From contig CAKZOB010000024.1 in assembly GCA_937135955.1 (NCBI GenBank), positions 1 to 64,000 of the forward strand: 64,000 nt of DNA. Direction: 5' to 3'. Below, piece after piece: positions 23,952 to 34,164 of this stretch; position 1 is the stretch's first letter, and every line of letters starts with the position of its first letter. A program made the translations under genes and the position numbers. The notes beneath the pieces are model-generated. The model ran no database searches, was not told the origin of the DNA, and saw only the letters and a list, made by a program, of their open reading frames with translations. The stretch comes from an uncultured Anaerolineales bacterium. Lineage in GTDB: Bacteria > Chloroflexota > Anaerolineae > Aggregatilineales > Aggregatilineaceae.

Positions 23952-26900
23952 ATGAATCTCACCGGCCTATTCGAATACCTGCGTTCAACCCGCACCTACA
24001 GAGGGGTTCTTCAGGCGCTGGACAGGGGAGTAGCTGTCTCCGATCAGCATCTGATGCGGGCTGCCCGTCCGTTTGTGGTTGCCAGTCTCGCCCAGGACTT
24101 GCAGCGCCCCATTGTGGTGATCTCCGCACGTGTGGATCGGGCGCACAATCTGGTCGAACAGCTTCCGGTTTGGATGCCGGAGCGGCCAGTGCACCGTTTT
24201 GCCGAACCCTCAGCCCTCTTCTATGAGCGCGCGCCCTGGAGTATGCGGGCCATCCAGGGCCGTTTGCAAACCCTGGCCGCGCTGAGCAAACCTGTGGGTG
24301 TCCGGCAGATCTCGACTACTCTGCCCCTGGTAGTCACGTCTGCGTATGCAGCCATGCAGAAGACTCTGCCGCCGCGTGAGTTCCAGGCTGGTACGCGCAT
24401 CTTGCGCACGGGCCAGCGGGCCGCGCCGGATACTTTGCTGCGCACTTGGCTTCAGTTCGGCTATCAGCCGTCCAGCGTGGTGGTCGAGCCGGGGACATTC
24501 AGTCGGCGTGGCGGCATTGTGGATATTTTTCCCATCACGGCTGCCCAACCTGTACGCATCGAATTCTTCGGTGACGAAATTGAGAGCCTGCGCACTTTTA
24601 ATCCCCAGACGCAACGCTCGCAGGCCAACATCGAAGAGGTGTTGGTGACGCCTGCGCGGGAGGCCCTGCCGCGCTATGCGCCTCAGGTGGCAGAGAGACT
24701 GGCGTCCTGGTTTGCCGCTCAACCGGAACCGCTGGAAGACGCTGTCTCGGCGCGCCCCGACCAGCAGGCCCTGGCTGAGGGGATGGCTTTCCCCTATCTG
24801 GAATTCTATCTGCCCTATCTATACAGCAACCCGGCTAGTCTCTTCGACTACCTTCCCGCCGATGCGCTGGTGATCGTCGAAGACTGGGACGAGTTGCGCG
24901 CGAGTGTCAATGAACTCGAAGAACAGGCTCTGGCGACGCGGGAAGAGCGCGTGCGTGCCGGGCAGCTCCCCGCGGATTGTCCCTTACCGTATGTCACCTG
25001 GGACGAATTCCAGGACGAGCTTTCGACTCGTCTAGTGTTGCATCTTGCCGCGAATCCCGAAAGGTTGCCCGCCGAAGAACCTGTCCTGGGTGATCTGCTT
25101 GCCCCCGGTGCGCGCTACGGAGGGCAGGTACGACGTGTACTGGAGGACGTGGCCGATTTGCTTGACCGGGGCGAACGAGTGATCGTCGTGACGCAGCAGG
25201 CGCAACGTCTGGCCGAGTTGTGGGGCGAACAGAGCGATTACATACCGCCCGTCAGCCAGGTGACCGAATCCCTTCCTCTGGGAATGCCGGTCTTTGTGGA
25301 GGGGACACTGGCTGAAGGGTGGGTGCTGAAAAGTGAGCAGGGGCGACTACACCTGCTCAGCGACGCCGAAATCTTCGGCTGGCAACGCCCTGAACCGCGC
25401 CGCCGCGCTCAACCCCGTGCCCTCCCGCCAGAGGCCAGCTTCGCCGACCTGAACGTCGGCGACTATGTGGTTCACGTGGAGTATGGCATCGGACGCTTCG
25501 CGGGGCTACAGAAGCGCATTCTGGACAACAGCGAGCGCGAATACCTGGTTGTAGAGTACGCCGGCAACGATCTGCTCTACGTTCCGATCCACCAGGCCGA
25601 CCGCCTCTCGCGCTATGTCGGCGCGGACGATCAGCCGCCGCAACTGAATCGCCTGGGCACGCAGGACTGGAATCGGGCCAAGGAGAGCGCGCGCCAGGCT
25701 GTCGAAGAAGTGGCGCGTGAACTGTTGGAACTCTATGCTGCCCGCTCGCAGGTTGTTGGGCATGCTTTCAGCCCCGATACCCCCTGGCAGCACGAACTCG
25801 AAGCCTCTTTTCCCTACGTGGAGACCGAGGATCAGCTCCGCGCTTTAGCTGAAGTGAAGGCAGACATGGAGCGCCCTCAGCCCATGGATCGCCTGATCTG
25901 TGGCGATGTGGGATATGGCAAGACCGAAGTGGCGCTGCGGGCGGCTTTTAAAGCGGTGATGGATGGAAAGCAGGTGGCGCTCCTGGTGCCGACAACGGTG
26001 CTCGCTCAGCAGCACTTCATGACCTTTTCCCGCCGCCTTCTGCCGTTTCCTGTGCGCGTGGAAATGCTCTCGCGCTTCCGCAGCCCGGCGGAGCAGCGAC
26101 AAATCCTCTACGATCTTGCCCAGGGGCGCGTGGATATCGTGATTGGCACGCACCGGCTGTTGCAGCCAGACGTGCAATTCAAAGACCTGGGTCTGCTAAT
26201 CATTGACGAAGAACAGCGCTTTGGCGTGACGCACAAGGAATACCTCAAGCGGATGCGCACGGAAGTGGATGTACTGACTCTCACTGCCACCCCCATCCCG
26301 CGCACTCTCTACATGAGTCTGACTGGCATTCGTGATATCAGCATGATTCAGACGCCGCCCGAAGAACGCCTGCCCGTGGTGACGCACATTGGCATCTACA
26401 ACCCCGACCTGGTACGTCAGGCCATCCTGCGCGAAATTGACCGCGGCGGACAGGTCTTCTTCGTGCACAACCGCGTGCAGACTATTGATACCGTCGCTGC
26501 GCGCCTGCGCCAGTTGGTGCCGGAAGCCGAATTCGTGGTGGCCCACGGACAGATGGACGAACAGCGCCTGGAAATCATCATGAACGCCTTTACCCGGGGC
26601 GACTTCGACGTGCTGGTCACCACCTCAATTATCGAAAGCGGACTGGATATTCCCAACGCTAACACGCTGATCGTGGATCGCGCCGACTGGTTCGGCCTGG
26701 CGCAGCTCTATCAACTGCGCGGACGTGTGGGACGCGGCGCACACCAGGCATATGCCTATTTCTTCCATCCACGTACCAGCCGCCTGACTCCCGAAGCGCG
26801 CGCCCGCCTGGAGACGATCGGCGAGCAAACTGAGCTAGGCGCTGGCATGTCCATCGCCATGCGCGACCTTGAGATTCGGGGAGCCGGTGATCTGCTCGGC

Positions 26901-27491
26901 ACTCGCCAAAGCGGACATATCGCGGCGGTAGGTTTCCATCTCTACACGCAGTTGCTGGCGCAGGCAGTGCGCTACTTGAAGGGGGAAAGCCCCCCACCCC
27001 AGTCGCCGGTAGCGACTCCTACTGTCACCATTGATTTGCCTGTGCCAGCCTATATTCCCACCGCCTATGTCGGCGAACCCTCGCTCCGCATTCAGCTTTA
27101 TCGCCGCCTGGCCGAAATCAATTCGCTGGAACGCCTCCAGGAAATGCGCGAGGAATTGACAGATCGCTTTGGCCCGTTGCCGCGTGCTGTGCACGGCCTG
27201 CTGTTTCAGATCGAGGTCAAACTGCTGGCTCAGCGCGCCGGGGCTTCGGCGGTCGCAGCGGAAGGAAATCAGATAGCGATCCGACTGCCCTATCTGGCCG
27301 CCGTAGACCGTTCGGCGCTGCAGCAACTGCTGGGCGAAGATACGCGCGTCAGCCGTACCGCTGTCTGGTTTGCCTATGCCACGCACAGTGAAGAAGCGTG
27401 GCAGGATCGCCTGCGCGATATTCTGGATCGCCTGGGCACGTCCAGAAACCGGGCAGAGCAAATCCCACATTTATCCACATCTGCGGGATAG
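23952..27491 (+). CDS. mfd: Transcription-repair coupling factor Mfd
   Basis: 1179 residues, full length. Mfd displaces stalled RNA polymerase and recruits UvrA. Visible parts: N-terminal UvrB-like region with [11 protein letters not shown]; the RNA polymerase-interacting (CarD-like) domain around [14 protein letters not shown]; helicase motif [17 protein letters not shown]; motif [10 protein letters not shown]; motif [16 protein letters not shown]; motif [11 protein letters not shown]; and the TRCF C-terminal domain after about residue 1020. The 3' end of the gene carries the first inverted unit of the TGGGA array and a DnaA-box-like TTATCCACA (27471-27479). Confidence 0.97.
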   Translation: MNLTGLFEYLRSTRTYRGVLQALDRGVAVSDQHLMRAARPFVVASLAQDLQRPIVVISARVDRAHNLVEQLPVWMPERPVHRFAEPSALFYERAPWSMRAIQGRLQTLAALSKPVGVRQISTTLPLVVTSAYAAMQKTLPPREFQAGTRILRTGQRAAPDTLLRTWLQFGYQPSSVVVEPGTFSRRGGIVDIFPITAAQPVRIEFFGDEIESLRTFNPQTQRSQANIEEVLVTPAREALPRYAPQVAERLASWFAAQPEPLEDAVSARPDQQALAEGMAFPYLEFYLPYLYSNPASLFDYLPADALVIVEDWDELRASVNELEEQALATREERVRAGQLPADCPLPYVTWDEFQDELSTRLVLHLAANPERLPAEEPVLGDLLAPGARYGGQVRRVLEDVADLLDRGERVIVVTQQAQRLAELWGEQSDYIPPVSQVTESLPLGMPVFVEGTLAEGWVLKSEQGRLHLLSDAEIFGWQRPEPRRRAQPRALPPEASFADLNVGDYVVHVEYGIGRFAGLQKRILDNSEREYLVVEYAGNDLLYVPIHQADRLSRYVGADDQPPQLNRLGTQDWNRAKESARQAVEEVARELLELYAARSQVVGHAFSPDTPWQHELEASFPYVETEDQLRALAEVKADMERPQPMDRLICGDVGYGKTEVALRAAFKAVMDGKQVALLVPTTVLAQQHFMTFSRRLLPFPVRVEMLSRFRSPAEQRQILYDLAQGRVDIVIGTHRLLQPDVQFKDLGLLIIDEEQRFGVTHKEYLKRMRTEVDVLTLTATPIPRTLYMSLTGIRDISMIQTPPEERLPVVTHIGIYNPDLVRQAILREIDRGGQVFFVHNRVQTIDTVAARLRQLVPEAEFVVAHGQMDEQRLEIIMNAFTRGDFDVLVTTSIIESGLDIPNANTLIVDRADWFGLAQLYQLRGRVGRGAHQAYAYFFHPRTSRLTPEARARLETIGEQTELGAGMSIAMRDLEIRGAGDLLGTRQSGHIAAVGFHLYTQLLAQAVRYLKGESPPPQSPVATPTVTIDLPVPAYIPTAYVGEPSLRIQLYRRLAEINSLERLQEMREELTDRFGPLPRAVHGLLFQIEVKLLAQRAGASAVAAEGNQIAIRLPYLAAVDRSALQQLLGEDTRVSRTAVWFAYATHSEEAWQDRLRDILDRLGTSRNRAEQIPHLSTSAG

Positions 27492-27580
27492 TGTGGGATT
27501 CATAGTGGGAAAACATGGGATAACGTGGGATATGTGGGAAATGAAGCGGGTTATGTGGTGAAGTGCGGGATAATATCCCA
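27463..27580. repeat. Helically phased TGGGA-type repeat array
   Basis: GGGA-like cores begin at 27485, 27495, 27507, 27517, 27527, 27536, 27548, 27557 and 27567, spacing 9-12 nt and mostly 10. Five of the nine are exact TGGGA, usually inside GTGGGATA. Inverted copies (TCCCA) flank the array at 27463-27467 and 27576-27580. TGGGA repeats spaced by 5 nt are the known pattern of MraZ operators in E. coli. No mraZ gene is in this window. Confidence 0.7.
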
Positions 27581-27605
27581 CCATCCTACGCTTCAGGTGG
27601 CCAGT

Positions 27606-28460
27606 TTAGGCCGAATATTCCACACACATTCCCACCGTGCCCGGCCCCACATGTACGCCCAGCACAGCGGCTGCATACGACAGGAAAACCTCACGCGGTT
27701 GATAGCGAGCTAACGCAGCTTCGCGCAGAGCTTCTGCGTCTGCCTCGGCATCACCGTGAATGACTGCCAGCCGGGCAATAGGACGGCCATTGCCCATCTC
27801 ACCGATCAAATCCAGCATCCGCTCCAGAGCGCGCTTGCGCGTGCGTACTTTGTCGACCGAGTTGACGATCCCGTCGCGGATTTCGAGCAGTGGCTTGATG
27901 TTGAGCGCTGTCCCCAGCAGGCGACTGGCGTTGCCAATGCGACCGCCCCGGTGAATGTAGTCCAGGCTTTCGATGGTGAACAGAATGTGCGTGCGGCTGG
28001 CAGTTTCGGTGATAACCTGCGCAATTTCCTCTGGCGACTTGCCTGCATCACGCGCTTCTGCTGCGGCCAGCATGGTAAACCCCAATGCCCACGAAACCTT
28101 GCGCGTGTCCACCACATGCACGGGAAAGCTGACCAACTCCCGCGCCTGTATCGCCGAAGCATAAGTTCCACTCAGGGCACTGGAGAGTACGCCGCATACG
28201 ACTGCGTCTGCGCCTTCTGCGGCCCGCGCCTGTTCGAAAGCGGCCACGAAGTCCTGCGGCGTCGCCTGCGAAGTCTTGGGAATTTCGCGCTCTGTGGCCA
28301 GACGTTGAAATAGCTCGCGCTCGCCCAGGTCCACCCCATCGCGGTAGCTCCGGTCACCCCACAAGACATACAGTGGAACAACATGAATGCGATGAGTCCT
28401 GGCAAGCTCCGCATACAGATTGCAGGTGCTGTCGGTGACAAGTGCGGTGACCGGCGACAT
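27606..28460 (-). CDS. DegV family fatty-acid-binding protein
   Basis: 284 residues of the DegV family, which bind fatty acids for FakA-type kinases. Family features: N-terminal VTDSTCNL, KTSQATPQDF, the substrate region GTYASAIQARELV, VSWALGFTMLAAAEA, RGGRIGNASRLLGTALNIKPLL and the final HVGPGTVG. The ATG at 28460 follows an AGGAAGGGG site; an upstream start (28523) would run into the previous gene. It lies 41 nt after the TolB-like lipoprotein gene. Confidence 0.92.
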   Translation of the reverse strand: MSPVTALVTDSTCNLYAELARTHRIHVVPLYVLWGDRSYRDGVDLGERELFQRLATEREIPKTSQATPQDFVAAFEQARAAEGADAVVCGVLSSALSGTYASAIQARELVSFPVHVVDTRKVSWALGFTMLAAAEARDAGKSPEEIAQVITETASRTHILFTIESLDYIHRGGRIGNASRLLGTALNIKPLLEIRDGIVNSVDKVRTRKRALERMLDLIGEMGNGRPIARLAVIHGDAEADAEALREAALARYQPREVFLSYAAAVLGVHVGPGTVGMCVEYSA

Positions 28461-28501
28461 ACCCCTTCCTCCTGTGCTCTTGTCCGTGAATAGATGGGCA
28501 T

Positions 28502-30076
28502 TCAGGGCGCTGCCCCCACCCATCCCAGTAGGCGAACCTCTCCTTTTAGCCGACTGGTCAGATTGCGCGCGTTATAGCCATTGGGGCTGGCGACGTACAG
28601 GTCCAGTCGGCCATCGGCAGCGCCGGCGCGAGTCTGAAAGCCTGCGTAGGCCAGCCATTGGCCATCTGGCGAATAGCGGGGATCGCAGGCTCCCGGCGTG
28701 GTACCCGAATAGACAATCTCCAGCGTGTTACGGGCGACAACCAGCCCGTAGGGGCACTGAGCATTGCGTCCTCCAAAGGCAACCCACTCTCCACCGGGCG
28801 ACCAGGCTGCCGCAAAACCCAGGCGAGGGAACAAGTATCGTTCAGTCTGGTTGATCAGTGTGCCCCGCGAATCTCGCAGCACAATGCGAGGAGGATCGGT
28901 CAATTCCTGGTAGATCACCTGTTGACCGCCGGGCGACCACACCGCGCCGATGTTGAGCACCCCTTCGCCCTCGGAGATCTTCCGCGCTGTCCCAGCCTGG
29001 ACGTTGGTCAGCCAGATTTCCGTTTGATTAGTCAGAAGGTCGGAAGCTCCCGTAGTCACCGCGATCTGCAGGTTGCTCACCCAAACCGGCGGGCTATCCA
29101 CCCACAGGTCGGATACTCGTTGCACTGCGCCGGTTTCCACATCCGCCACGAAGAGATTACCCCCCGTGGGCATGGGCGCGTCCAGTTGCGAGCAACTGCC
29201 CTCCTCATCCGGCGTCCAGGTCGGACAGCGCTCCCGATCCGACACGAAGGCGATCATACGTCCATCTGGTGACCAGACGGGCCAGAAATCAAACGCCCCA
29301 TGCGCGGTCAGATTCTGAAATCCTGAACCGTCCGCCGCAATCACGAAGATATCTACGTCGTAGGCTGTCGGCAACGCCAGCGCCAGACGGCTGCCGTCTG
29401 GCGACCATACGGGTTGATGTTCCGGAATGCCGCGCGGGTTAAGTGAGGGGATGTTGAATAGCCGCAGGCTGATGCCCAGGTTCAGGTCAAGCAGATACAG
29501 ACCGCCGATTCGCGTGCCATCTGCCTGTAGTGCTGGTTCCAGGAAGTAGGCTACCCGCCGCCCATCGGGAGACCAGTAGATGCGATCCTCCGTGGAGACC
29601 GGTAGATCGAAGAGTTCGATCAGCTCTCCGCTCGATGGGTTGACCAGGAACAACGTTTCAACCTCTTGCTCTGGAACCGGAGTGTTGGGATTCGACGTGC
29701 CACCGGTACGTTCATTCAGACTGACGATCGCGAAGTACAGGCGATCCAGCCCTCCGCGCACCTGCGCAGGAAGAGAGACCGGCGACCATTGATCATTGGC
29801 CAATCCCGCTACTGGATAGGGTGTAGCAGTTGGTGTGAAGGTAGGCGTGGGCGGCGGTGTCTCAGTTGGGGGCGGTGTTGCTGACGGCGTCATGGTGGGC
29901 GTGGCTGAGACCGCCGCCGTAGATGTAGGACTGGCCGTTGGGGTTGGCTGGGGAGAAGGAGTCTCCGTAGGCGATGCCGTTGCTGTGGGCGTGGCCGTCG
30001 GTGACTGCACCGACAGGTTACAGCCCGCCAGCAGGATCAGCGATACGCCCAAGAGCAGGATTCTCGTTCTTTTCAC
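28502..30076 (-). CDS. TolB-like beta-propeller lipoprotein
   Basis: 524 residues beginning with a lipoprotein signal peptide, lipobox LLAGC. A Pro/Thr-rich stalk of about 65 residues follows. The body has six or more PD40/WD40-like units of the form WSPDGRRVAYF, WSPDGSRLALAL, WSPDGRMIAFVSD, WSPGGQQVIY and YSPDGQWLAYAG, giving a TolB-like propeller. It is anchored outside the membrane and is probably a ligand-binding or scaffold protein. No Tol-Pal genes are nearby. The start is a GTG. Confidence 0.85.
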   Translation of the reverse strand: MKRTRILLLGVSLILLAGCNLSVQSPTATPTATASPTETPSPQPTPTASPTSTAAVSATPTMTPSATPPPTETPPPTPTFTPTATPYPVAGLANDQWSPVSLPAQVRGGLDRLYFAIVSLNERTGGTSNPNTPVPEQEVETLFLVNPSSGELIELFDLPVSTEDRIYWSPDGRRVAYFLEPALQADGTRIGGLYLLDLNLGISLRLFNIPSLNPRGIPEHQPVWSPDGSRLALALPTAYDVDIFVIAADGSGFQNLTAHGAFDFWPVWSPDGRMIAFVSDRERCPTWTPDEEGSCSQLDAPMPTGGNLFVADVETGAVQRVSDLWVDSPPVWVSNLQIAVTTGASDLLTNQTEIWLTNVQAGTARKISEGEGVLNIGAVWSPGGQQVIYQELTDPPRIVLRDSRGTLINQTERYLFPRLGFAAAWSPGGEWVAFGGRNAQCPYGLVVARNTLEIVYSGTTPGACDPRYSPDGQWLAYAGFQTRAGAADGRLDLYVASPNGYNARNLTSRLKGEVRLLGWVGAAP

Positions 30077-30177
30077 CGAAACACGTCCAGAGACTGACCG
30101 ATTGATTGTTCGCCAGAGGTGCCTGGCTGGATGCGAGCAGGAAGATAGTACCGGATTCCCCCCAATACGTACAGAGT

Positions 30178-31659
30178 CTATTTTTGAGTTTTCTTGAGCA
30201 CGTAATAAGACCCGCGCTTTTCGCCCATCTTGATCAGAATGCCCCGGCTGACCAGATCGGCCAGGTCACGGCGAATGGTCTCGGAATGCACTTCCGGGCA
30301 CATTTCTTGCAGGTCTTTATTGGTAATGCGCGGATTCTTGCGGTTGATCAGGAAATCTAGAGCGTATTCCTGGCGACGGTTGATGGGTTCCCCGCGGAAG
30401 ACGCCTCCAAACAGTTCCTGTTCGCTCTCGGCAGTTTTGGGCACGGCGGTGTTGTACAACGTCACGCGGAAACCACCTGCCGTCTCTGTAAATTTGGGAT
30501 CGGGCAAATTGGCCTGGCGCATCAAAGCGATCACGCGGTCTACCCCGTAGCCCAGCCGCTCGATGAAGCCCATGTCCGATAGCACCTGCACGATAGCCGA
30601 GTTACGCGAAAAGCGTTCCTCGACGATGTTCTCCACGGTCACCGGCCCCGGCAACCCGCCCGGGCTGGTGATTTCCAGCCGGTCAGCGAATAGATAGAGC
30701 CGGATACCATCGCCCTGGATACTGTAGTCGCGGTGTGCCACCGCATTGACGACCAGTTCGCGGACGGCTTTCAGCGGATACTCCATCTGCTCGCTGCGGG
30801 CCATGCGGTCACTGAGCTGCACTCCCTTGCGCAGGTTGTCGGCCAGGAATGTCTCCGCCCTCCGAATCTGTTCGGGGAGCGTGCCGGTGATGTCCTGGCG
30901 GGTGAACACGTCGCCCATTTCTGTCCCGGCAAAACGCGCCGCCGTAATATCTGCTCCGCGCAGGAACTGCTGCGGGTCTTTGCCGAATAGCAGAATGCCC
31001 GCATGAGTGGGCACCAACTCGTCTCCACGGCGAATCAGGCAGCCCCGCTTGAGCAAGACCTGCTCCGGTGGCATGTTAGCCAGCCCGCTCAGGCCCGCCA
31101 CATATTCTTCCACCTTGGCCCAGTCCAGGTCAGATTTGTGTGCGTCGCGGGCCGGTTCTGCCTCAAAGGAGACATCCCCCCGCTCCAGCATCAGACGTCG
31201 CAGCGCGGATGGCGAGAGCGGGACATTGGCGGCCCCTTCACGCTTGAGGAAGCGCCCTTCCAGGGCGTAGACGTAGGGCATACCCCGCGGCACCTGCACC
31301 ACCACCAGTGGCGACCCCTGTACCTGCACGACCTGCGGCATGGGGATGATCAGCGGTGGCTCAATGGACAACGCGGCTTCCAGCACGCAATTGATCGCGT
31401 TCTCCGTGTCGTCAATGCCTGCCGGTTTGTCTGTCCGGGGAGCTACGCCCAATACCACTGTCCCGCCGTGACTGTTGGCCATCGCCACCAAAACCGCGGC
31501 GATATCGCTGACCTGTGCCCGGCCCGGCAACCAGTCCACCGTCTCACTGCGCCCGTTGCGCAGCAATTCCAGCGCTTCCTGGGCGGTGATCTTCTGGTTC
31601 GGTTCCAGGAATCGTTCTCTGGAGATCGTCTGTGCGGTACTGCTGTCTTGCGCATCCAT
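30178..31659 (-). CDS. AlbA_2 / SLFN-type regulator with ATPase-like domain
   Basis: About 493 residues. An N-terminal AlbA_2 domain (SETVDWLPG, ANSHGGTVVLGVAP; about 30-140) is followed by a GHKL-like ATPase segment (AVRELVVNAVAHRDYSIQG, ITSPGGLPGPV) and a C-terminal winged helix (TNKDLQEMCPEVHSETIRRDLADLVSRGI). This is the architecture of so-called putative DNA-binding or RecG-related transcriptional regulators. The ATG at 31659 has a GGGGGTGA site; a GTG two codons earlier is possible. It follows lon by 12 nt. Confidence 0.88.
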   Translation of the reverse strand: MDAQDSSTAQTISRERFLEPNQKITAQEALELLRNGRSETVDWLPGRAQVSDIAAVLVAMANSHGGTVVLGVAPRTDKPAGIDDTENAINCVLEAALSIEPPLIIPMPQVVQVQGSPLVVVQVPRGMPYVYALEGRFLKREGAANVPLSPSALRRLMLERGDVSFEAEPARDAHKSDLDWAKVEEYVAGLSGLANMPPEQVLLKRGCLIRRGDELVPTHAGILLFGKDPQQFLRGADITAARFAGTEMGDVFTRQDITGTLPEQIRRAETFLADNLRKGVQLSDRMARSEQMEYPLKAVRELVVNAVAHRDYSIQGDGIRLYLFADRLEITSPGGLPGPVTVENIVEERFSRNSAIVQVLSDMGFIERLGYGVDRVIALMRQANLPDPKFTETAGGFRVTLYNTAVPKTAESEQELFGGVFRGEPINRRQEYALDFLINRKNPRITNKDLQEMCPEVHSETIRRDLADLVSRGILIKMGEKRGSYYVLKKTQK

Positions 31660-31671
31660 AGTCACCCCCAG

Positions 31672-34128
31672 TCATTCCCCGTTGTCATTCCTGGGTAGCT
31701 TTGAGACGTGGCCAGCACCTGCCGCTCCCGTTGCGTCAGGTGGCAGCAGAGCGTAGGCGAGCACTTCGTCCATATGCGATACCAGTTGGACATCCAACCC
31801 GCGCAACACGCGCTTAGGGATTTCCACCAGGTCTTTCTCGTTGCGTTTGGGCAACAGCACCTGTCGCACTCCCGCCCGATGCGCAGTCAGCACCTTCTCT
31901 CGCACACCGCCTACCGGTAACACCCGCCCTCGCAAGGTGATCTCTCCGGTCATCGCCACATCGCGTCGGACTTTACGTTGCGTAAGCGCCGAGATCATCG
32001 CGGTCGCCAGGGTGATGCCCGCAGATGGGCCATCCTTGGGAATTGCTCCTTCTGGCAAGTGTACGTGAATGTCCACGCGGTCGAACTCCTCCGGATCGAT
32101 TCCCAACTGCCGCGCCTGCGACCGCGTGTAACTCAGTGCTGCCTGCGCTGATTCCTGCATGACATCACCAAGCTGACCAGTCAGCAGCAAATTGCCTTTG
32201 CCGGGCATCAGCGTGACTTCGATTGCCATGATGTCACCGCCAGCCTCGGTCCAGGCCAGTCCCGTTGCCACCCCAACCTCATCGCTTTCTTCGCGCAACC
32301 AGGGCAGGAATAGCGGCGGGCCAAGGAACTTGGTCAGTTTTTCCGCGGTGATGCGCTTGGTGGCGCGCTTACCCTCGGCCACTCGCCGGGCCAGCTTGCG
32401 GCAAACTTTGCCGATCTCGCGCTCAAGGTTGCGCACTCCTGCTTCGTAGGTGTACTCGCGGCAGATCAGACGGATGGCTTCTTCTTCGAAATGCACGCCG
32501 CTATCGCCCAGTCCGTGCTGTTTGAGCTGACGCGGGATCAGGAAGTGCCGGGCAATGCTCACCTTCTCGTCTTCTACATAGCCTGGAAACTCGATAACCT
32601 CCATGCGATCCAACAACGCAGGTGGAATGGGATCGAGATAGTTGGCAGTGGTGATAAAGAACACGTGCGACAGATCGTAGCTGACGTCCAGATAATGGTC
32701 GGAGAAGGCGTGATTCTGCTCCGGATCGAGCACCTCCAGCAGGGCTGCTGCCGGGTCTCCGTGGAAATCCACTCCCAGCTTGTCTATTTCGTCGAGCATG
32801 AAGACGGGGTTGATCGTTCCCACTTTCCGCATCGTCTGAATGATCCGCCCCGGTAGCGCGCCGATGTACGTCCGGCGGTGTCCGCGGATCTCGGCCTCGT
32901 CGTGTACACCACCCAGACTGACCCGCACGAACTCGCGTCCCAGCGCCTGGGCGATGCTCTTGCCCAGCGAGGTCTTACCCGTCCCTGGGGGGCCTACGAA
33001 GCACAGGATGGGAGTCTTCATGGCCTCGCCGGCCAGTTGGCGGACAGCCATATGCTCCAGGATGCGCTCCTTGGCTTTGATCAATCCGTAGTGCTCGGCA
33101 TCCAGCACACGCGCGGCATGAGCCAGATCGAGATTGTCTTCCGACTGCGTCACCCAGGGCAGATCAAGCAGCCAATCGAGATAAGTACGAATGATCCCCA
33201 CTTCCGGGGCCATCGGAGGGATCATGGTCAGGCGAGCCAGTTCTTTCAGAGCCTTATCCTTGGCCTCCGGCGTCATCTCTTTTTGCTCGATCCGCTGACG
33301 CAGTTCGTCCAGTTCCTGCTGAAAGATGTCCGCTTCGCCCAGTTCATGCTGGATCACGCGCATCTGTTCGCGCAGGAACATCTCGCGCTGGTTGCGGTCT
33401 ACCTCCCGCCGTACCTGCGACTGAATGCTCTCTTCCAGTTCCAGCATTTCCAGCTCGCGTCCCAGCAGGCTGCTCACGCGGCGCAGGCGCTCGACCGGGT
33501 CAGTGGTCTCCAGCAGACGTTGCCGTTCCGTCAGCGGCAGGTCTAGCGTGGACGAGACCATATCAGCTAGCCAGCCCGGATGCTCGATGTTGAGCGCATA
33601 CACGTAGGCTTCCTCTGGCAATTGCGGGCTGAGTTCGACGCATTTCTGAAAGAGACTCAGTGTCGCGCGCATCAGGGCCGCTACTTCGCGCGTCTCTGAC
33701 ACGTCTTCAGCTATCGGGCGTGCGCGCACCCGGATATAGGGACTTGTCTGCAGAAACTCTACTATCTGTACACGCCGTCTCCCCTGGGCCAGCACGCTAG
33801 TGCCACCGTCGGGCAGGTGCATCAAGCGGCCCAGGGCCATCTCCGTGCCCAGGGTGTACAGGTTTTCAGCGGTTGGGGCAGCAATCTCATTGCCGCGCAT
33901 CAGGACACCAATCACAGTTTCCCGGCGTATCTGCGCTTCACCGACTGCCGCGATATCAGCTTCGCGCTCTAGCATGAGCGGAGTCACCATGTTCGGATAC
34001 ACGACGGTTTCGGCAAGTGGCAACAGCACTGCTTCGATGAAACCGTCAGCGTCCGGCTGTGCGTCGTTGATAGAGAAGAAGTCGTTGAGACTATGGCCAA
34101 TCATGGACAACAGCCAGCCTTCCACCAC
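31672..34128 (-). CDS. lon: ATP-dependent protease Lon
   Basis: 818 residues in standard LonA layout: N-terminal substrate-binding domain ([19 protein letters not shown]), coiled region, AAA+ module with Walker [16 protein letters not shown] and Walker [12 protein letters not shown], and the protease domain with catalytic Ser in [13 protein letters not shown] and Lys in [14 protein letters not shown]. It degrades misfolded and regulatory proteins in the cytoplasm. The start is read as GTG at 34128; an ATG at 34104 is possible. It lies between folC and the AlbA_2 gene on one strand. Confidence 0.96.
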   Translation of the reverse strand: MVEGWLLSMIGHSLNDFFSINDAQPDADGFIEAVLLPLAETVVYPNMVTPLMLEREADIAAVGEAQIRRETVIGVLMRGNEIAAPTAENLYTLGTEMALGRLMHLPDGGTSVLAQGRRRVQIVEFLQTSPYIRVRARPIAEDVSETREVAALMRATLSLFQKCVELSPQLPEEAYVYALNIEHPGWLADMVSSTLDLPLTERQRLLETTDPVERLRRVSSLLGRELEMLELEESIQSQVRREVDRNQREMFLREQMRVIQHELGEADIFQQELDELRQRIEQKEMTPEAKDKALKELARLTMIPPMAPEVGIIRTYLDWLLDLPWVTQSEDNLDLAHAARVLDAEHYGLIKAKERILEHMAVRQLAGEAMKTPILCFVGPPGTGKTSLGKSIAQALGREFVRVSLGGVHDEAEIRGHRRTYIGALPGRIIQTMRKVGTINPVFMLDEIDKLGVDFHGDPAAALLEVLDPEQNHAFSDHYLDVSYDLSHVFFITTANYLDPIPPALLDRMEVIEFPGYVEDEKVSIARHFLIPRQLKQHGLGDSGVHFEEEAIRLICREYTYEAGVRNLEREIGKVCRKLARRVAEGKRATKRITAEKLTKFLGPPLFLPWLREESDEVGVATGLAWTEAGGDIMAIEVTLMPGKGNLLLTGQLGDVMQESAQAALSYTRSQARQLGIDPEEFDRVDIHVHLPEGAIPKDGPSAGITLATAMISALTQRKVRRDVAMTGEITLRGRVLPVGGVREKVLTAHRAGVRQVLLPKRNEKDLVEIPKRVLRGLDVQLVSHMDEVLAYALLPPDATGAAGAGHVSKLPRNDNGE

Positions 34129-34164
34129 GGCATGACCACCCTGTCTTCAACAATCCTGGCCCGG

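Noticed and set aside
27463-27580. Chromosome origin or CRISPR array
   Set aside because: Only one consensus DnaA box and no dnaA/dnaN nearby. The units are 9-12 nt, far too short for CRISPR repeats and spacers.
28502-30076. True TolB of a Tol-Pal system
   Set aside because: Lipoprotein anchor, Pro/Thr stalk and lack of tol/pal neighbours point to a general propeller lipoprotein in a monoderm.
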